DNA of 64,000 nucleotides from UBA6663 sp044226485. Lineage in GTDB: Bacteria; Chloroflexota; Anaerolineae; Anaerolineales; UBA6663. The translations under genes were made by a program, and so were the position numbers. Below the pieces are notes generated by a model. It worked only from the letters and a program-made list of their open reading frames with translations, made no database searches and had not been told where the DNA came from. The stretch is taken from NCBI GenBank assembly GCA_044226485.1, contig JBGAGY010000010.1:1-64000 (forward strand), given 5' to 3'. This document shows positions 7,848-16,500 of this stretch, in pieces; the stretch's first letter is position 1, and every line of letters begins with the position of its first letter.

Positions 7848-8195
7848 CTAGGCGCCGACGTTTTCGAAGATCGGCTGGATGTCGCCTTCGCCATCGCCCG
7901 CGATGGCCATGAAGTTCCGGCAATGGCCCAGAGCTTCCTCGAGGTTGGCGGCTTCGATGATAGCGAAGCCGATCACGACCTCTTTGGCTTCGGCGAACGG
8001 GCCATCGAGCACCGAGAATTGGCCGCTCTTGGAGCTCACTCGCGCTCCGCCCATCGAAAGCGGCGCCAGGCCACCCGTCAGTTTGACGACGCCGGACGCG
8101 ATCATTTCCTGTGTGAACTTGCCAAGGGCTTCCAGTTGCTCCGGGCTTGGCGGTGTGGCGTTCGACGGCGTGTTGAAGGTCATCAGGTACTTCAT
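7848..8195 (-). CDS. YCII-related DGPF protein
   Basis: 115 residues. It starts MKYLMTFNTPSN and contains the family hallmark VLDGPFAEAKEVV, then GFAIIEAANLEEAL. This is the canonical partner of ECF42 sigma factors. The ATG at 8195 has AAGGAG nine bases upstream. It is the first gene of the operon, about 60 bases after the predicted ECF42 promoter. The biochemical function of the family is not settled. Confidence 0.92.
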   Translation of the reverse strand: MKYLMTFNTPSNATPPSPEQLEALGKFTQEMIASGVVKLTGGLAPLSMGGARVSSKSGQFSVLDGPFAEAKEVVIGFAIIEAANLEEALGHCRNFMAIAGDGEGDIQPIFENVGA

Positions 8196-8258
8196 GGTCA
8201 GTCTCCTTATGTGATCCGGTCTGTGTGCCGGGCTATTTTCCCTGCGTTCTACAAATAC

Positions 8259-8285
8259 GTCGAACGGGCAGACCCGGAATCGACA
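8259..8285 (-). promoter_or_regulatory. Predicted ECF42 promoter
   Basis: On the minus strand TGTCGA (8285-8280) is followed after 17 bases by CGAC (8262-8259). This agrees with the TGTCGA / CGA-or-T-C motif described for ECF42 sigma factors, and it lies upstream of the first YCII gene. It suggests that the sigma factor drives its own operon. Confidence 0.75.
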
Positions 8286-8440
8286 CGAGTTTTGAACGAG
8301 TTTCCGCTGAGCGGGAGCATCCGTCGAAAGTCGGACACGGCACCTCAGTCCGAAGCCGGTTTCTGGTTCGTGCGCCAGCCCGATCTGCGTGGGGCCCGCT
8401 GACCTTACAGTGGAGGCCTGTGATCGGGATAGGAGGAGAC

Positions 8441-8602
8441 ATGAACGCTTCAGCACGCTTCCTCTTTGCCATGTTTTCCGGCGTGGTCGCCCTGTTTGGC
8501 CTGAACATCGCGCTTGCGTTGTTTGGCCCGCAGGTCGTCGGCTGGATCGACCTTGGGGCTCGCTTCATCGGCGCCTGGCTCGGCGCTTCCAACCGACTCT
8601 GA
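8441..8602 (+). CDS. Small membrane protein of 53 residues
   Basis: Starts at ATG 8441 after a very strong AGGAGGAG (8431-8438). The product has one clear hydrophobic helix (about residues 7-30) and an amphipathic C-terminus ending AWLGASNRL. No family is recognised. It lies 48 bases upstream of the exported lipoprotein gene and may be co-transcribed with it. The C-terminal part resembles that of the small protein at 21996. Confidence 0.65.
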   Translation: MNASARFLFAMFSGVVALFGLNIALALFGPQVVGWIDLGARFIGAWLGASNRL

Positions 8603-8650
8603 CTGCGAGGCCGGGCCGTGGCCCTTGGGGGCCTGTTAGGAGACTTCATC

Positions 8651-10438
8651 ATGAACAAGCACGTCCTCAGGCCTGGCCTGGCCCTGCTGGTCAGCCTCTT
8701 CCTCGGCTCCTGTAGCCTGCTGCCGCTGAGTTCGGGCTCTCAGACGCCGACGCCGGAAGTCGCGTCACCCGGTCCTTCACGCGCCTCCATCCATGGCAGG
8801 GTCTGGCAGGATCGCTGCGGCCTTGCCGACGGCACCCTCGGCCCGAACTGCGCCCCTCTGAGTGATGGCCGCTACCGCGCAGACGGAGTCATCCAATCCA
8901 ATGAGCCCGGTCTGGGCGGCGTCACCGTGGCGCTCGGGCCAAGCTGCCCGGCCGCTCCGATCATCCGAGCTGTCACGGCCGCTGACGGATCGTTCGCGTT
9001 CGAGGGTCTGCCCGCCGGGCTGTACTGTCTGACTGTCGACCCCGGCCTGCAGGGCAACGAGATGATCATCGCCGGCCACTGGACGTCGCCGCAGGTCGAT
9101 GAGGCCGGTGCGCCGGCCAGCCTGCTCGTGTCGGTCGTCGATGGTGAGATCAAAACGGGTATCGGCTTCGGCCGCGACGCGACCTGGGGCATGATCCAGC
9201 CGACTGCCACTCCCACACCCACACTCGCCCTGCCGACGGTCACGCCACCGCCGGCGCGAACGCCGGCTCCGGCCTGCACCGATCGTCTCACCTTCATTGG
9301 TGACGTCACGATCCCTGACCGCACGAACGTGCTGCCTGGCACCGCGTTCGTCAAGACCTGGCGGTTGCGCAACGACGGCACCTGCACCTGGAACGCCGAC
9401 TACGCCCTGATCTTTTACGGCGGGGATGGCATGCAGGGTCGCTCCCCGGCATCGCTCCCCGGGATCGTCGTCCCCGGGCAGACCGTTGACGTCTCGATCA
9501 CGCTCGTCGCGCCCGCCGGCAACGGCACCTACCGGGGCGAATGGATCCTGCGCAACGGAGCCGGCCGGCTGCTGGGCCTCGGGCCCAGCGGCGTCTCGCC
9601 GTTCTGGGTGCAGATCGTGGTCGGGTCGACGGCCACTCCGACGCCCACCGCGACGGCCGCCATCGTCAACTGGCGCGGTGAGTACTTCAGCAGTCGCAAC
9701 CTCAGCGGCGCGCCGCTGTTCGTGCGCGACGACGTCAGCCTTGACTTCAACTGGGGTGCCGGCGCGCCCGGAGCTGGCCTGCCGGTCGACGACTTCAGCG
9801 CACGCTGGACACGGACGTTGCAGTTCAACGCGGGCCGCTATCGCTTCACGGCGTTGGCCGATGACGGCGTGCGGATGTGGATCGACGGCCAGCCCGTCCT
9901 CGACGACTGGCACGACGGCGGGGCAGGGCTCGTCAGCGGCGAGATCGCGCTTGCGCAGGGCGCGCACGTCTTGCGAGTCGAGTACTACGAAGCGGCTGGC
10001 CTGGCGGCCTTGCAGCTCAAATGGGAGCCAGTCACCGCCACCGCCACGCCGACGTCGACCGTCACGCCGACCGCCACGTCGTCCATCACGCCGACGGCCA
10101 CCGCAACGACCACGCCGACTCCTACGGCCACCGCGCAAACAGCACCCGTGATCCAGTCATTCACTGTGGCGCCGACGTCGGTGCGCAGCGGCCAACCGGT
10201 CACGTTGAGTTGGGCAGTGACAGGCGCTCAACAGGTGACGCTGTGGCGGCTCGACTCGCGCGGTCGTCTGGCTGAGCCGAACGGCATACCGGTGTCTGCC
10301 ACCGGAACCATGGTGATGGATCCTAACGATCCGCTGAACCTGACGTACAGCTTCTATCTGCACGCCACAGCCGGCAACCAGTTCGCTTCGGCGACGGTCT
10401 CCGCGAGCGTGTGCGAAGGCGAGTCCTGCGCGGAGTAA
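8651..10438 (+). CDS. Modular lipoprotein: carboxypeptidase-like/SdrD B domain, NBR1-Ig, PA14, Ig-like
   Basis: 595 residues. The lipoprotein signal ends LFLGSC with lipid Cys21. The order is: a prealbumin-like repeat (about 70-165, GVTVALGPSCP ... FEGLPAGLYCLTV), a Thr-Pro linker, an NBR1-type Ig domain (about 205-320, with FVKTWRLRNDGTCTWN), a linker, a PA14 domain (about 330-460, with WRGEYFSSRNLSG and DDGVRMWIDGQPVLDDW), a long Thr-Pro/Thr-Ala linker, and an Ig-like end. PA14 and NBR1-Ig domains bind carbohydrate or proteins, so this is probably a surface adhesin. The ATG at 8651 follows AGGAGA. The architecture is typical of Chloroflexota. Confidence 0.9.
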   Translation: MNKHVLRPGLALLVSLFLGSCSLLPLSSGSQTPTPEVASPGPSRASIHGRVWQDRCGLADGTLGPNCAPLSDGRYRADGVIQSNEPGLGGVTVALGPSCPAAPIIRAVTAADGSFAFEGLPAGLYCLTVDPGLQGNEMIIAGHWTSPQVDEAGAPASLLVSVVDGEIKTGIGFGRDATWGMIQPTATPTPTLALPTVTPPPARTPAPACTDRLTFIGDVTIPDRTNVLPGTAFVKTWRLRNDGTCTWNADYALIFYGGDGMQGRSPASLPGIVVPGQTVDVSITLVAPAGNGTYRGEWILRNGAGRLLGLGPSGVSPFWVQIVVGSTATPTPTATAAIVNWRGEYFSSRNLSGAPLFVRDDVSLDFNWGAGAPGAGLPVDDFSARWTRTLQFNAGRYRFTALADDGVRMWIDGQPVLDDWHDGGAGLVSGEIALAQGAHVLRVEYYEAAGLAALQLKWEPVTATATPTSTVTPTATSSITPTATATTTPTPTATAQTAPVIQSFTVAPTSVRSGQPVTLSWAVTGAQQVTLWRLDSRGRLAEPNGIPVSATGTMVMDPNDPLNLTYSFYLHATAGNQFASATVSASVCEGESCAE

Positions 10439-10441
10439 GTG

Positions 10442-10513
10442 GCTCGGACGAAAGTCGGAAGTGAAATCCATCGACGGCCGGACGGAAACGTCCGGCCGTT
10501 CTGTTAGAACAGA
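10442..10513 (+). terminator. Terminator unit, copy 1 of a 72-bp repeat
   Basis: The hairpin has an 11-bp perfect stem (10474-10484 with 10489-10499) closed by a GAAA tetraloop, then a short T-rich tail. The surrounding 72 bases recur at 11649-11720 with four differences, so the flanks are conserved as well as the stem. Confidence 0.85.
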
Positions 10514-10592
10514 ACTGTCGACCTGACCTCAAGGGCAGGGCTGCGAAATCACAGCGCTGCGGCCCACCGATCGATCCAGAGGAGATCTCACC

Positions 10593-11633
10593 TTGAACCA
10601 TCCAGTCACCCTTCGCGCGCGCCTTGTCCGATTGACGCAGCTGGCCCTGGCATTGCCGCTGCTTGCCACTGCATTGCTCAGTGCCCCCGATGCTTCCGCT
10701 CAGGGCGGCCCGAACCAGGTCTTCCTGCCGCTGCTGACGAAGGGCGGTCAGGCCACTCACCCGACGCCCCCGCCGACTCCGGCGCCGGGCGGGTCTCTGC
10801 CAGCAGGTGTCGTCGCCACGTGGTTCAGTGGTGTGATCCCACCGACGGACTTCTACAACCCGACGACCGGCGAGTGGCGCGCCACGAACGGCCTCGGCCA
10901 GATGTACCGTTTCAATGCCGATGCCACCTTCATCTACGCCGGCTTCCTGCGCTTCCAGAATGGAGCCTGCCGCACAGAGGTGTCCACGTACAAGCAGGGT
11001 CAGGCGAGCATCGCGGGCACAACGCTCACACTCAAGCCGACCCTTGCCAAAACGCGAACCGTCGTTGTATGCGGTTCGCAATCCGACACGACCACCGAAG
11101 GCCCGTTCGACCCTTACGACCTCGGTTGGCGCGTGGCAGACGATGGCCTCGGGCACCCCAAGCTGTTCATTCAGGAAGGCGCTTCAACCGTCGAGTTTTA
11201 TCGCCAGGGGATGCTGACGACCCTGGTGGGCGGATGGAGCCTGAATGGGGTCTCATCGGCGGGGTTCTACGACCCACAGACCGGGGCCTGGGCCACTCCC
11301 GTGAATGACGGCGCCTGGTTCCGCTTCGCGGCCGATGGCACCTACCAATACGGTGAGTATGGCCACGGTCAGGATCAGCAGGGGTGCGACACGATCTACT
11401 GGGTGTATCAGACCGGCACCCTGAAGGTGTCTGGCGGACAACTCTCCTATCAGGCTGGCAGCGGGCGCGCTCGTATCGAGCACCTTTGCGGGGCCAACGC
11501 TGTGGAAGATGAACCCTACGTCGACCCGACGTTGTACGAATTCACCTGGGAGCTCCGCGACCAAACCAGCGCGCCAAAACTCGCCATCTCTCCGCTCGGC
11601 AGGTTCCAGTACTTCGTGTTCGACCAGGAGTAG
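10593..11633 (+). CDS. Secreted protein with two copies of an unrecognised domain
   Basis: 346 residues. A signal peptide (about 1-36, ending DASAQ) is followed by NQVFLPLLTK and a Pro-Thr linker. Then come two related modules of about 130 residues. Each has the pattern W..(S/N)GV...(D/G)FY.P.TG.W, F.(A)D.T(F/Y).Y, a Cys, Y..G....G..L. They occupy about 78-215 and 216-340. The fold may be lipocalin-like, which is inferred only from alternating strands. The start is TTG at 10593 with GAGGAGA at 10580-10586; no suitable ATG is near. It lies between the two copies of the terminator repeat. Confidence 0.8.
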   Translation: MNHPVTLRARLVRLTQLALALPLLATALLSAPDASAQGGPNQVFLPLLTKGGQATHPTPPPTPAPGGSLPAGVVATWFSGVIPPTDFYNPTTGEWRATNGLGQMYRFNADATFIYAGFLRFQNGACRTEVSTYKQGQASIAGTTLTLKPTLAKTRTVVVCGSQSDTTTEGPFDPYDLGWRVADDGLGHPKLFIQEGASTVEFYRQGMLTTLVGGWSLNGVSSAGFYDPQTGAWATPVNDGAWFRFAADGTYQYGEYGHGQDQQGCDTIYWVYQTGTLKVSGGQLSYQAGSGRARIEHLCGANAVEDEPYVDPTLYEFTWELRDQTSAPKLAISPLGRFQYFVFDQE

Positions 11634-11648
11634 GCGCGAGTGCGGGCC

Positions 11649-11720
11649 GCTCGGGCGAAAGTCTGAAGCGAAATCCATCGACGGCCGGACGGAAACGTCC
11701 GGCCGTTTTGTTAGAACAGA
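11649..11720 (+). terminator. Terminator unit, copy 2 of a 72-bp repeat
   Basis: Same unit as 10442-10513, with the identical 11-bp stem (11681-11691 with 11696-11706) and GAAA loop. The tail is better here (TTTTGTT). It follows the stop of the secreted protein by 15 bases. Confidence 0.88.
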
Positions 11721-11759
11721 CGCATCGATCTATCGCTCGTATCAAGAAAGCAGGTCATC

Positions 11760-12629
11760 ATGTTCTCTCTAGCTCAACCTCACCATTCGGCGTGGATGGC
11801 CCAGGCCGTCCGTGGTTTCCTCAGCCTGGCCGTCGCGGCCACAGCTCTCCTCGGCGCTCAGTTCGCGCCGGCCCAACAGGCTGCTGCAGCGAGCTGTCAG
11901 GTCTCGCATACTGTCCAGCGCGGTCAGACGCTCTTCACCATCGGGCTTCTGTACAACCGGACGTGGGACGGGATCGCCGCGGCGAACAACATCACGAACC
12001 CGAACAAGATTTACGCGGGTCAGGTGCTGTGCATTCCGTTCTCAGGCGCCGGCGGGCCGACCCAGCCCGCGCCTGACGTGATCGTCGTGCTCGGCACTGA
12101 CGTGAAATCCGTGACAGCGCTGACCGACCTCAACCTGCGGGTCGGCCCGGGCATGAGCTTCGCCGTCATGGGCAAGGTCACCGGCGGAACCACAGTGAAC
12201 GTGACAGGTATTAGCAGCGACGCCAACTGGTGGCGAGTGATCTGCCCCGACGGCTCGACCGGCAACTGCTGGATCACGGCCGGCGCAAGCTACACCAAGC
12301 CGACCGGTGGCACAGGCAACAACCCGCGCCCGGCTCCCGTTGTGCCCATGATCGAAGTGTCGGGCGTGGCCCGTGACCAATCGGTCACCATCAAGGGCTC
12401 GAACTTCCCCGCCGGCTATCGCTTCACGGTGCTGATGGGGGACTACGGTTCCATGGGCGTCGGCGGCCACGCCGTGACGACCGTCGACAGCGGAGCTGGT
12501 GGCTCGTTCACCGCGACGTACACGATCCCGGCGGCGCTGCGCGGCTCGGCCCGCATCGCCATCCGCCTGCAGAGCGAACGCGGCGGCTACTACAGCTACA
12601 ACTGGTTCTGGAACAACCCCACTAACTGA
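11760..12629 (+). CDS. Secreted LysM and SH3b domain protein
   Basis: 289 residues. A signal peptide (about 1-40) is followed by a LysM domain (about 48-92, SHTVQRGQTLFTIGLLYN and the end KIYAGQVLCIP) that binds peptidoglycan or chitin. Then comes an SH3b domain (about 115-185, LNLRVGPGMSFAVMGKVTGG ... WWRVICPDGSTGNCWI) and a C-terminal Ig/IPT-like domain. It is probably a wall-associated protein. The start at 11760 is the first in-frame ATG; the binding site is weak (AAGAAAG). Confidence 0.87.
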   Translation: MFSLAQPHHSAWMAQAVRGFLSLAVAATALLGAQFAPAQQAAAASCQVSHTVQRGQTLFTIGLLYNRTWDGIAAANNITNPNKIYAGQVLCIPFSGAGGPTQPAPDVIVVLGTDVKSVTALTDLNLRVGPGMSFAVMGKVTGGTTVNVTGISSDANWWRVICPDGSTGNCWITAGASYTKPTGGTGNNPRPAPVVPMIEVSGVARDQSVTIKGSNFPAGYRFTVLMGDYGSMGVGGHAVTTVDSGAGGSFTATYTIPAALRGSARIAIRLQSERGGYYSYNWFWNNPTN

Positions 12630-12727
12630 ATCCCTCGCTCGTCCTCCGCAGTCGTTCGTGCGCCCGGCGGGAAAAAGCGGGCGCCCCAAACCCCGTCAGG
12701 GTGAGCGACCCCCAAAGGATGTGCAAG

Positions 12728-13507
12728 ATGTCTCTGAAACCCTACTTTCATTTGTTGACGCTGACGCTCGCCCTGGCAGCCTGTGCGCCGGTTGACCTTC
12801 CGGCCGATGCGCCGACAGCCGAGCCGACGGGCGTGCTCGGCGAGCCGCAGCCCGCCCACATCGACAACGTTGATGTCGAGATCGGCGTTGGCTCTCCGAT
12901 CCCGGTGCATGCCGTCATCGGCGGCACGCTGCCGAGCCCGTGCGATCAGATCGCCCAGGTGCTGCAGAGCCGCTCCGGCACCGACCTCCAGATCACTATC
13001 CTGACGACCACCTCGACCGACGAGATGTGCCTGCAGGACCCGATCCCGTTCACGATACGCGTGCCGCTCAACATGATCGGATTCGGCCCGGGTGATTACA
13101 CCGTGGACGTGAACGGAATGCGCGCGCCGCTCGCCTGGACGTACGGCGACCCCGCGCCCGTGGTGATGCCCACAGAGGGTGCGCCCGCCGTGAAGGAAGC
13201 GCACATCGACAACGTCGATGTGGTGGTCGGCCTCGGCTCGCCGCTGCCCGTGCACCTCGTGGTCAGCGGCACGCTCCCGAGCAGCTGCGCGCGCCTCGGC
13301 GAGGTCGCGCTGCGCCGAATCGGAACCACCGGGCAGGGTTTCGACCTCGACCTGGTGAGCCACACCTACGCGGGCGACAATTGCATGGCCGACACGATGC
13401 CCTTCCAGCTCGAGTTCCCGCTCAACGTGGTCAGCCTGCCCCAAGGGCCGGCCCATGTGACTGTCAACGGCGTCACGACCATCGTCGACTGGCAGACCGC
13501 TCAGTAG
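12728..13507 (+). CDS. Lipoprotein with two repeats of a domain shared with the lipoprotein at 22208
   Basis: 259 residues. The lipobox LAAC places the lipid on Cys19. Two copies of a domain of about 95 residues follow, both opening HIDNVDV and sharing VG.GSP.PVH, SGTLP..C and a PF......PLN.(I/V) segment. The copies lie at about 45-140 and 165-258. Each copy has two cysteines that could form a disulfide. The same domain occurs once in the lipoprotein at 22208. The ATG at 12728 is preceded by AAAGGA with eight-base spacing. No named family is recognised. Confidence 0.8.
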   Translation: MSLKPYFHLLTLTLALAACAPVDLPADAPTAEPTGVLGEPQPAHIDNVDVEIGVGSPIPVHAVIGGTLPSPCDQIAQVLQSRSGTDLQITILTTTSTDEMCLQDPIPFTIRVPLNMIGFGPGDYTVDVNGMRAPLAWTYGDPAPVVMPTEGAPAVKEAHIDNVDVVVGLGSPLPVHLVVSGTLPSSCARLGEVALRRIGTTGQGFDLDLVSHTYAGDNCMADTMPFQLEFPLNVVSLPQGPAHVTVNGVTTIVDWQTAQ

Positions 13508-13565
13508 TGAAGCGCAGCGGGGCACACAAAGGGCTCGGCCCGGCCCTGGCCCTGCGCCTGGTCAA

Positions 13566-16500
13566 CTACCCATGCAACGGGATCTCGACGCGCAGATGAG
13601 AGCCTTTGCCCGGTGTACTGTGGAGGGCGTAGGAACCGCCAAGCTTCTCGGCGCGCTCGCGCATCGATTGCAGACCCAGGTGGCCTGGAAATGATTGTGT
13701 GCTGTCGAACCCGACGCCGTCGTCGACGACTTCGAGGATGACGCATTCGCCGGTGCGCTCGAGGATGAGATCGATGTGGCCGGCTCGCGCGTGCTTGACG
13801 ACGTTGTGCAGCGCCTCCTGGGCGATCCGGTAAAGCGCCTGCTTGATGTCGAGCGGCACGCGCGGCTCGCTGCTCAACCGCGTGCGCACGACGAACTGAT
13901 GCCGGGCGCGGAGCGCGTCGGCCTGCTTTTCGAGGGCTGCCGCGAGCCCTTCGGCCTCGAGCGACTCCGGACGCAGTTCGAAGATCAGGGCGCGCATCTC
14001 CGACAGCGCCGCGTCGGAGAGCGACAGCACATAGTCGAGCGGCTCGGCCACGCGGTCAGGCGCGCGATCGAGTTGAGCGCGGGCCGTGCGCGCGCCGAGC
14101 GCGATGCCGTAGAGCGCCTGCGACACCGAGTCGTGGAGCTCGCGCGCCAGGCGCTGGCGTTCCTCGAGCGCGGCCAACTGCTGCGAACCCTCGTAAAGCC
14201 GGGCGTTCTCGATGGCGATGGCGGTTTGATTGGCGAACGATTGCAGCACTGCCACATCCGACGCATCGAAAGCGTTGATCTGGTGGCTCTCCATCTCCAG
14301 CACGCCGATCACTTTGCCTTTGACCTTGAGCGGCAGGACAAGCGCTGAGCCGGCCTGTCCTTCCACCAGAGGGATGAAACGCGAGTCGCGCTGGATGTCC
14401 GGGATCAGGAGCGGCGTGCCGCTCGCAGCGACGCGCCCCGACATGCCGTACTCGCCGACCGGGATCTCGATGAACTGGCAGCCCTCGCAGCGCTCTTCCT
14501 CCTGCCAGAGACCCGCTTCGGGCTTAAAGACCACGCGCTCGCCCTCGATCAAGCCGATGTGGACATGGTAATAGCCGAAGGTGCCGCGGATCAGGCGCAC
14601 AGTCTGTTGCAGCAGTTCGTCGACCGCCAGGATCGACGTGATGCGGTAGCCCATCTCGCCGATGACCCGGAACTGCTCAGCGCGACGCTGCGTGGCCTCG
14701 AACAGGCGCGCGTTCTCCATCGCGACGGCGGCCTGATCCGCGAACGCCATGGCCAGCTCGGCATGGTGCGGCGCATAGAACCCCGCCTCGGGATGGTGCA
14801 GCGTCAGCATGCCGATGACGCGCTCCTTGACCGATAGCGGCACGCGCATCCAGGATCGGATGTGCGCGTACTCGCCCGGGAACTCCGAACCCAACAGGGC
14901 GCGGAAGTCACGCGCGACAGTTGTGTCGGCGTTGAGGTCGGGCAGGATGAGCGGGCGACCTGTGGCGATGATCTGCCGATCGATCGGGTTGCGCGCCGAG
15001 TACTGCAGGCTCAAGAAGCTGCTTTCGGGCAGCGGCCCGCGATACGCGCGGCCGTGAAGCACGTCGCCGTCGAGGCTGAAGATCGACGCGCCTTCGTAGA
15101 CGATCACGTCACGAATGCGTTCAAGGAATTGTCCAAGCACCGAATCGAGCTGCAGCGTCGAGGTCAGGTGGCGCGATAGGTGGAGCAGGGTGGTCAGCTC
15201 GCGCGTGCGTTCTTCGACGCGCTGTTCGAGCATCTCGAGCGCGCGCGCTTGCGCCGTGACGTCGCGAACCACGCCAAGGCTGTGCGGCTGGCCGCGGTAG
15301 GTGAAGGCCGTGCCGAGCACCTCGATCGGCATGAGGCCGCCATCCTTGCGCACGTCTGTCGCTCGCCCGCTGAAGACCCGGCCAGCGTTGATCGCCTCCA
15401 TGTACTCGCCGAACACGTGCAGTGAGTCGGGGTGGATGAAGGCGGCGGGCTGAAGGGCGCGGAATTCCTCGACGGAGTAGCCGTGCATATGCGCGGCCGC
15501 GGGGTTGAAGTCAACCAGATGCCCCTGGAGGTCGTTGATGAATAGGCCGTCGCTTGTGGCCTCGAACACGCTCCGATATTGAGCTTCGCGCTCGCGCAAC
15601 TCAGCCTCGACCCGCTTGCGCTCTGTGACGTCCTGGACGTAGCCGACGAGGTCGCCGTTGGGCAGCACGGTGGCCGTGGCTTCCATGATCCGCAGATCGC
15701 CATCTTTGCGCAGCTGGCGGTACTCGATGGTGGCGTGATGCACGTCGCGCTGCACAAGCCTCTCGAAATTGTTGGCCAGCAGTTGCCAGTCATCGGGGTG
15801 CACGTGCGGAAGGATCGGCTGCCCGAGCAGTTCTTCTTCCGAATAGCCTGTGTTCTCCAGAAAGCTTGGGCTGACGTAACGGAAGTTGCCTGTCGGCGTC
15901 ATGATGATGACCCCGACCGGGCTGATCTCGATCAATGTCCTGAAGCGGCCCTCGCTGGCCTGAAGCTCGTCCTCGACGCTCTTGCGCGCCGTGATGTCCT
16001 GCACATTGGCGACCCGGTAGAGCAGCTGGCCGTCTTCATCGCGCACCGCCGTCAGGTCGACAAGCACGGGGAACACCGAACCGTCCTTGCGCCGGTGGGC
16101 CGACTCCTTCACGCCATGACCTGTGTCGTTGGCCGTGTCGATCAGCTTGCGCAGCTCGACCTCGGCGCCCGGGGCGAAGATCTGGTTGATCGGCAGCCCG
16201 ATCATCTCCTCCGTTGTGTACCCATGCATGCGCGCGAAGGCCGGGTTGACCAGCTCGAGAGTCCGGCCGTCAGCGGCGCCGACCGCCACGCCCCATTCCG
16301 CATGCTCGAAGACATTCGCCCAACGGGCCAGAGCGCGTTCCGCGACCTTGCGCTCGGAGATGTTGCGCACGATGACGACGACTTCATCCTGCCCGCTCGC
16401 CACACAGCGCGCTTCGTAATAGCGCTGGTCCTCAGGCAACGGCAGACGGAACTCGAGCGTCTGCGGCACATTCGTGTCGAGCGCCGCGGCAATGGTCGTG

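Noticed and set aside
8777..10138. A long minus-strand frame opposite the PA14 lipoprotein
   Set aside because: Arg/Gly/Asp-rich antisense shadow of a GC-rich gene; the plus-strand protein has clear domains.
10030..10140. Short-period ACG/CCG repeat in the PA14 lipoprotein gene
   Set aside because: It encodes a Thr-Pro/Thr-Ala linker; not a CRISPR array or independent repeat.
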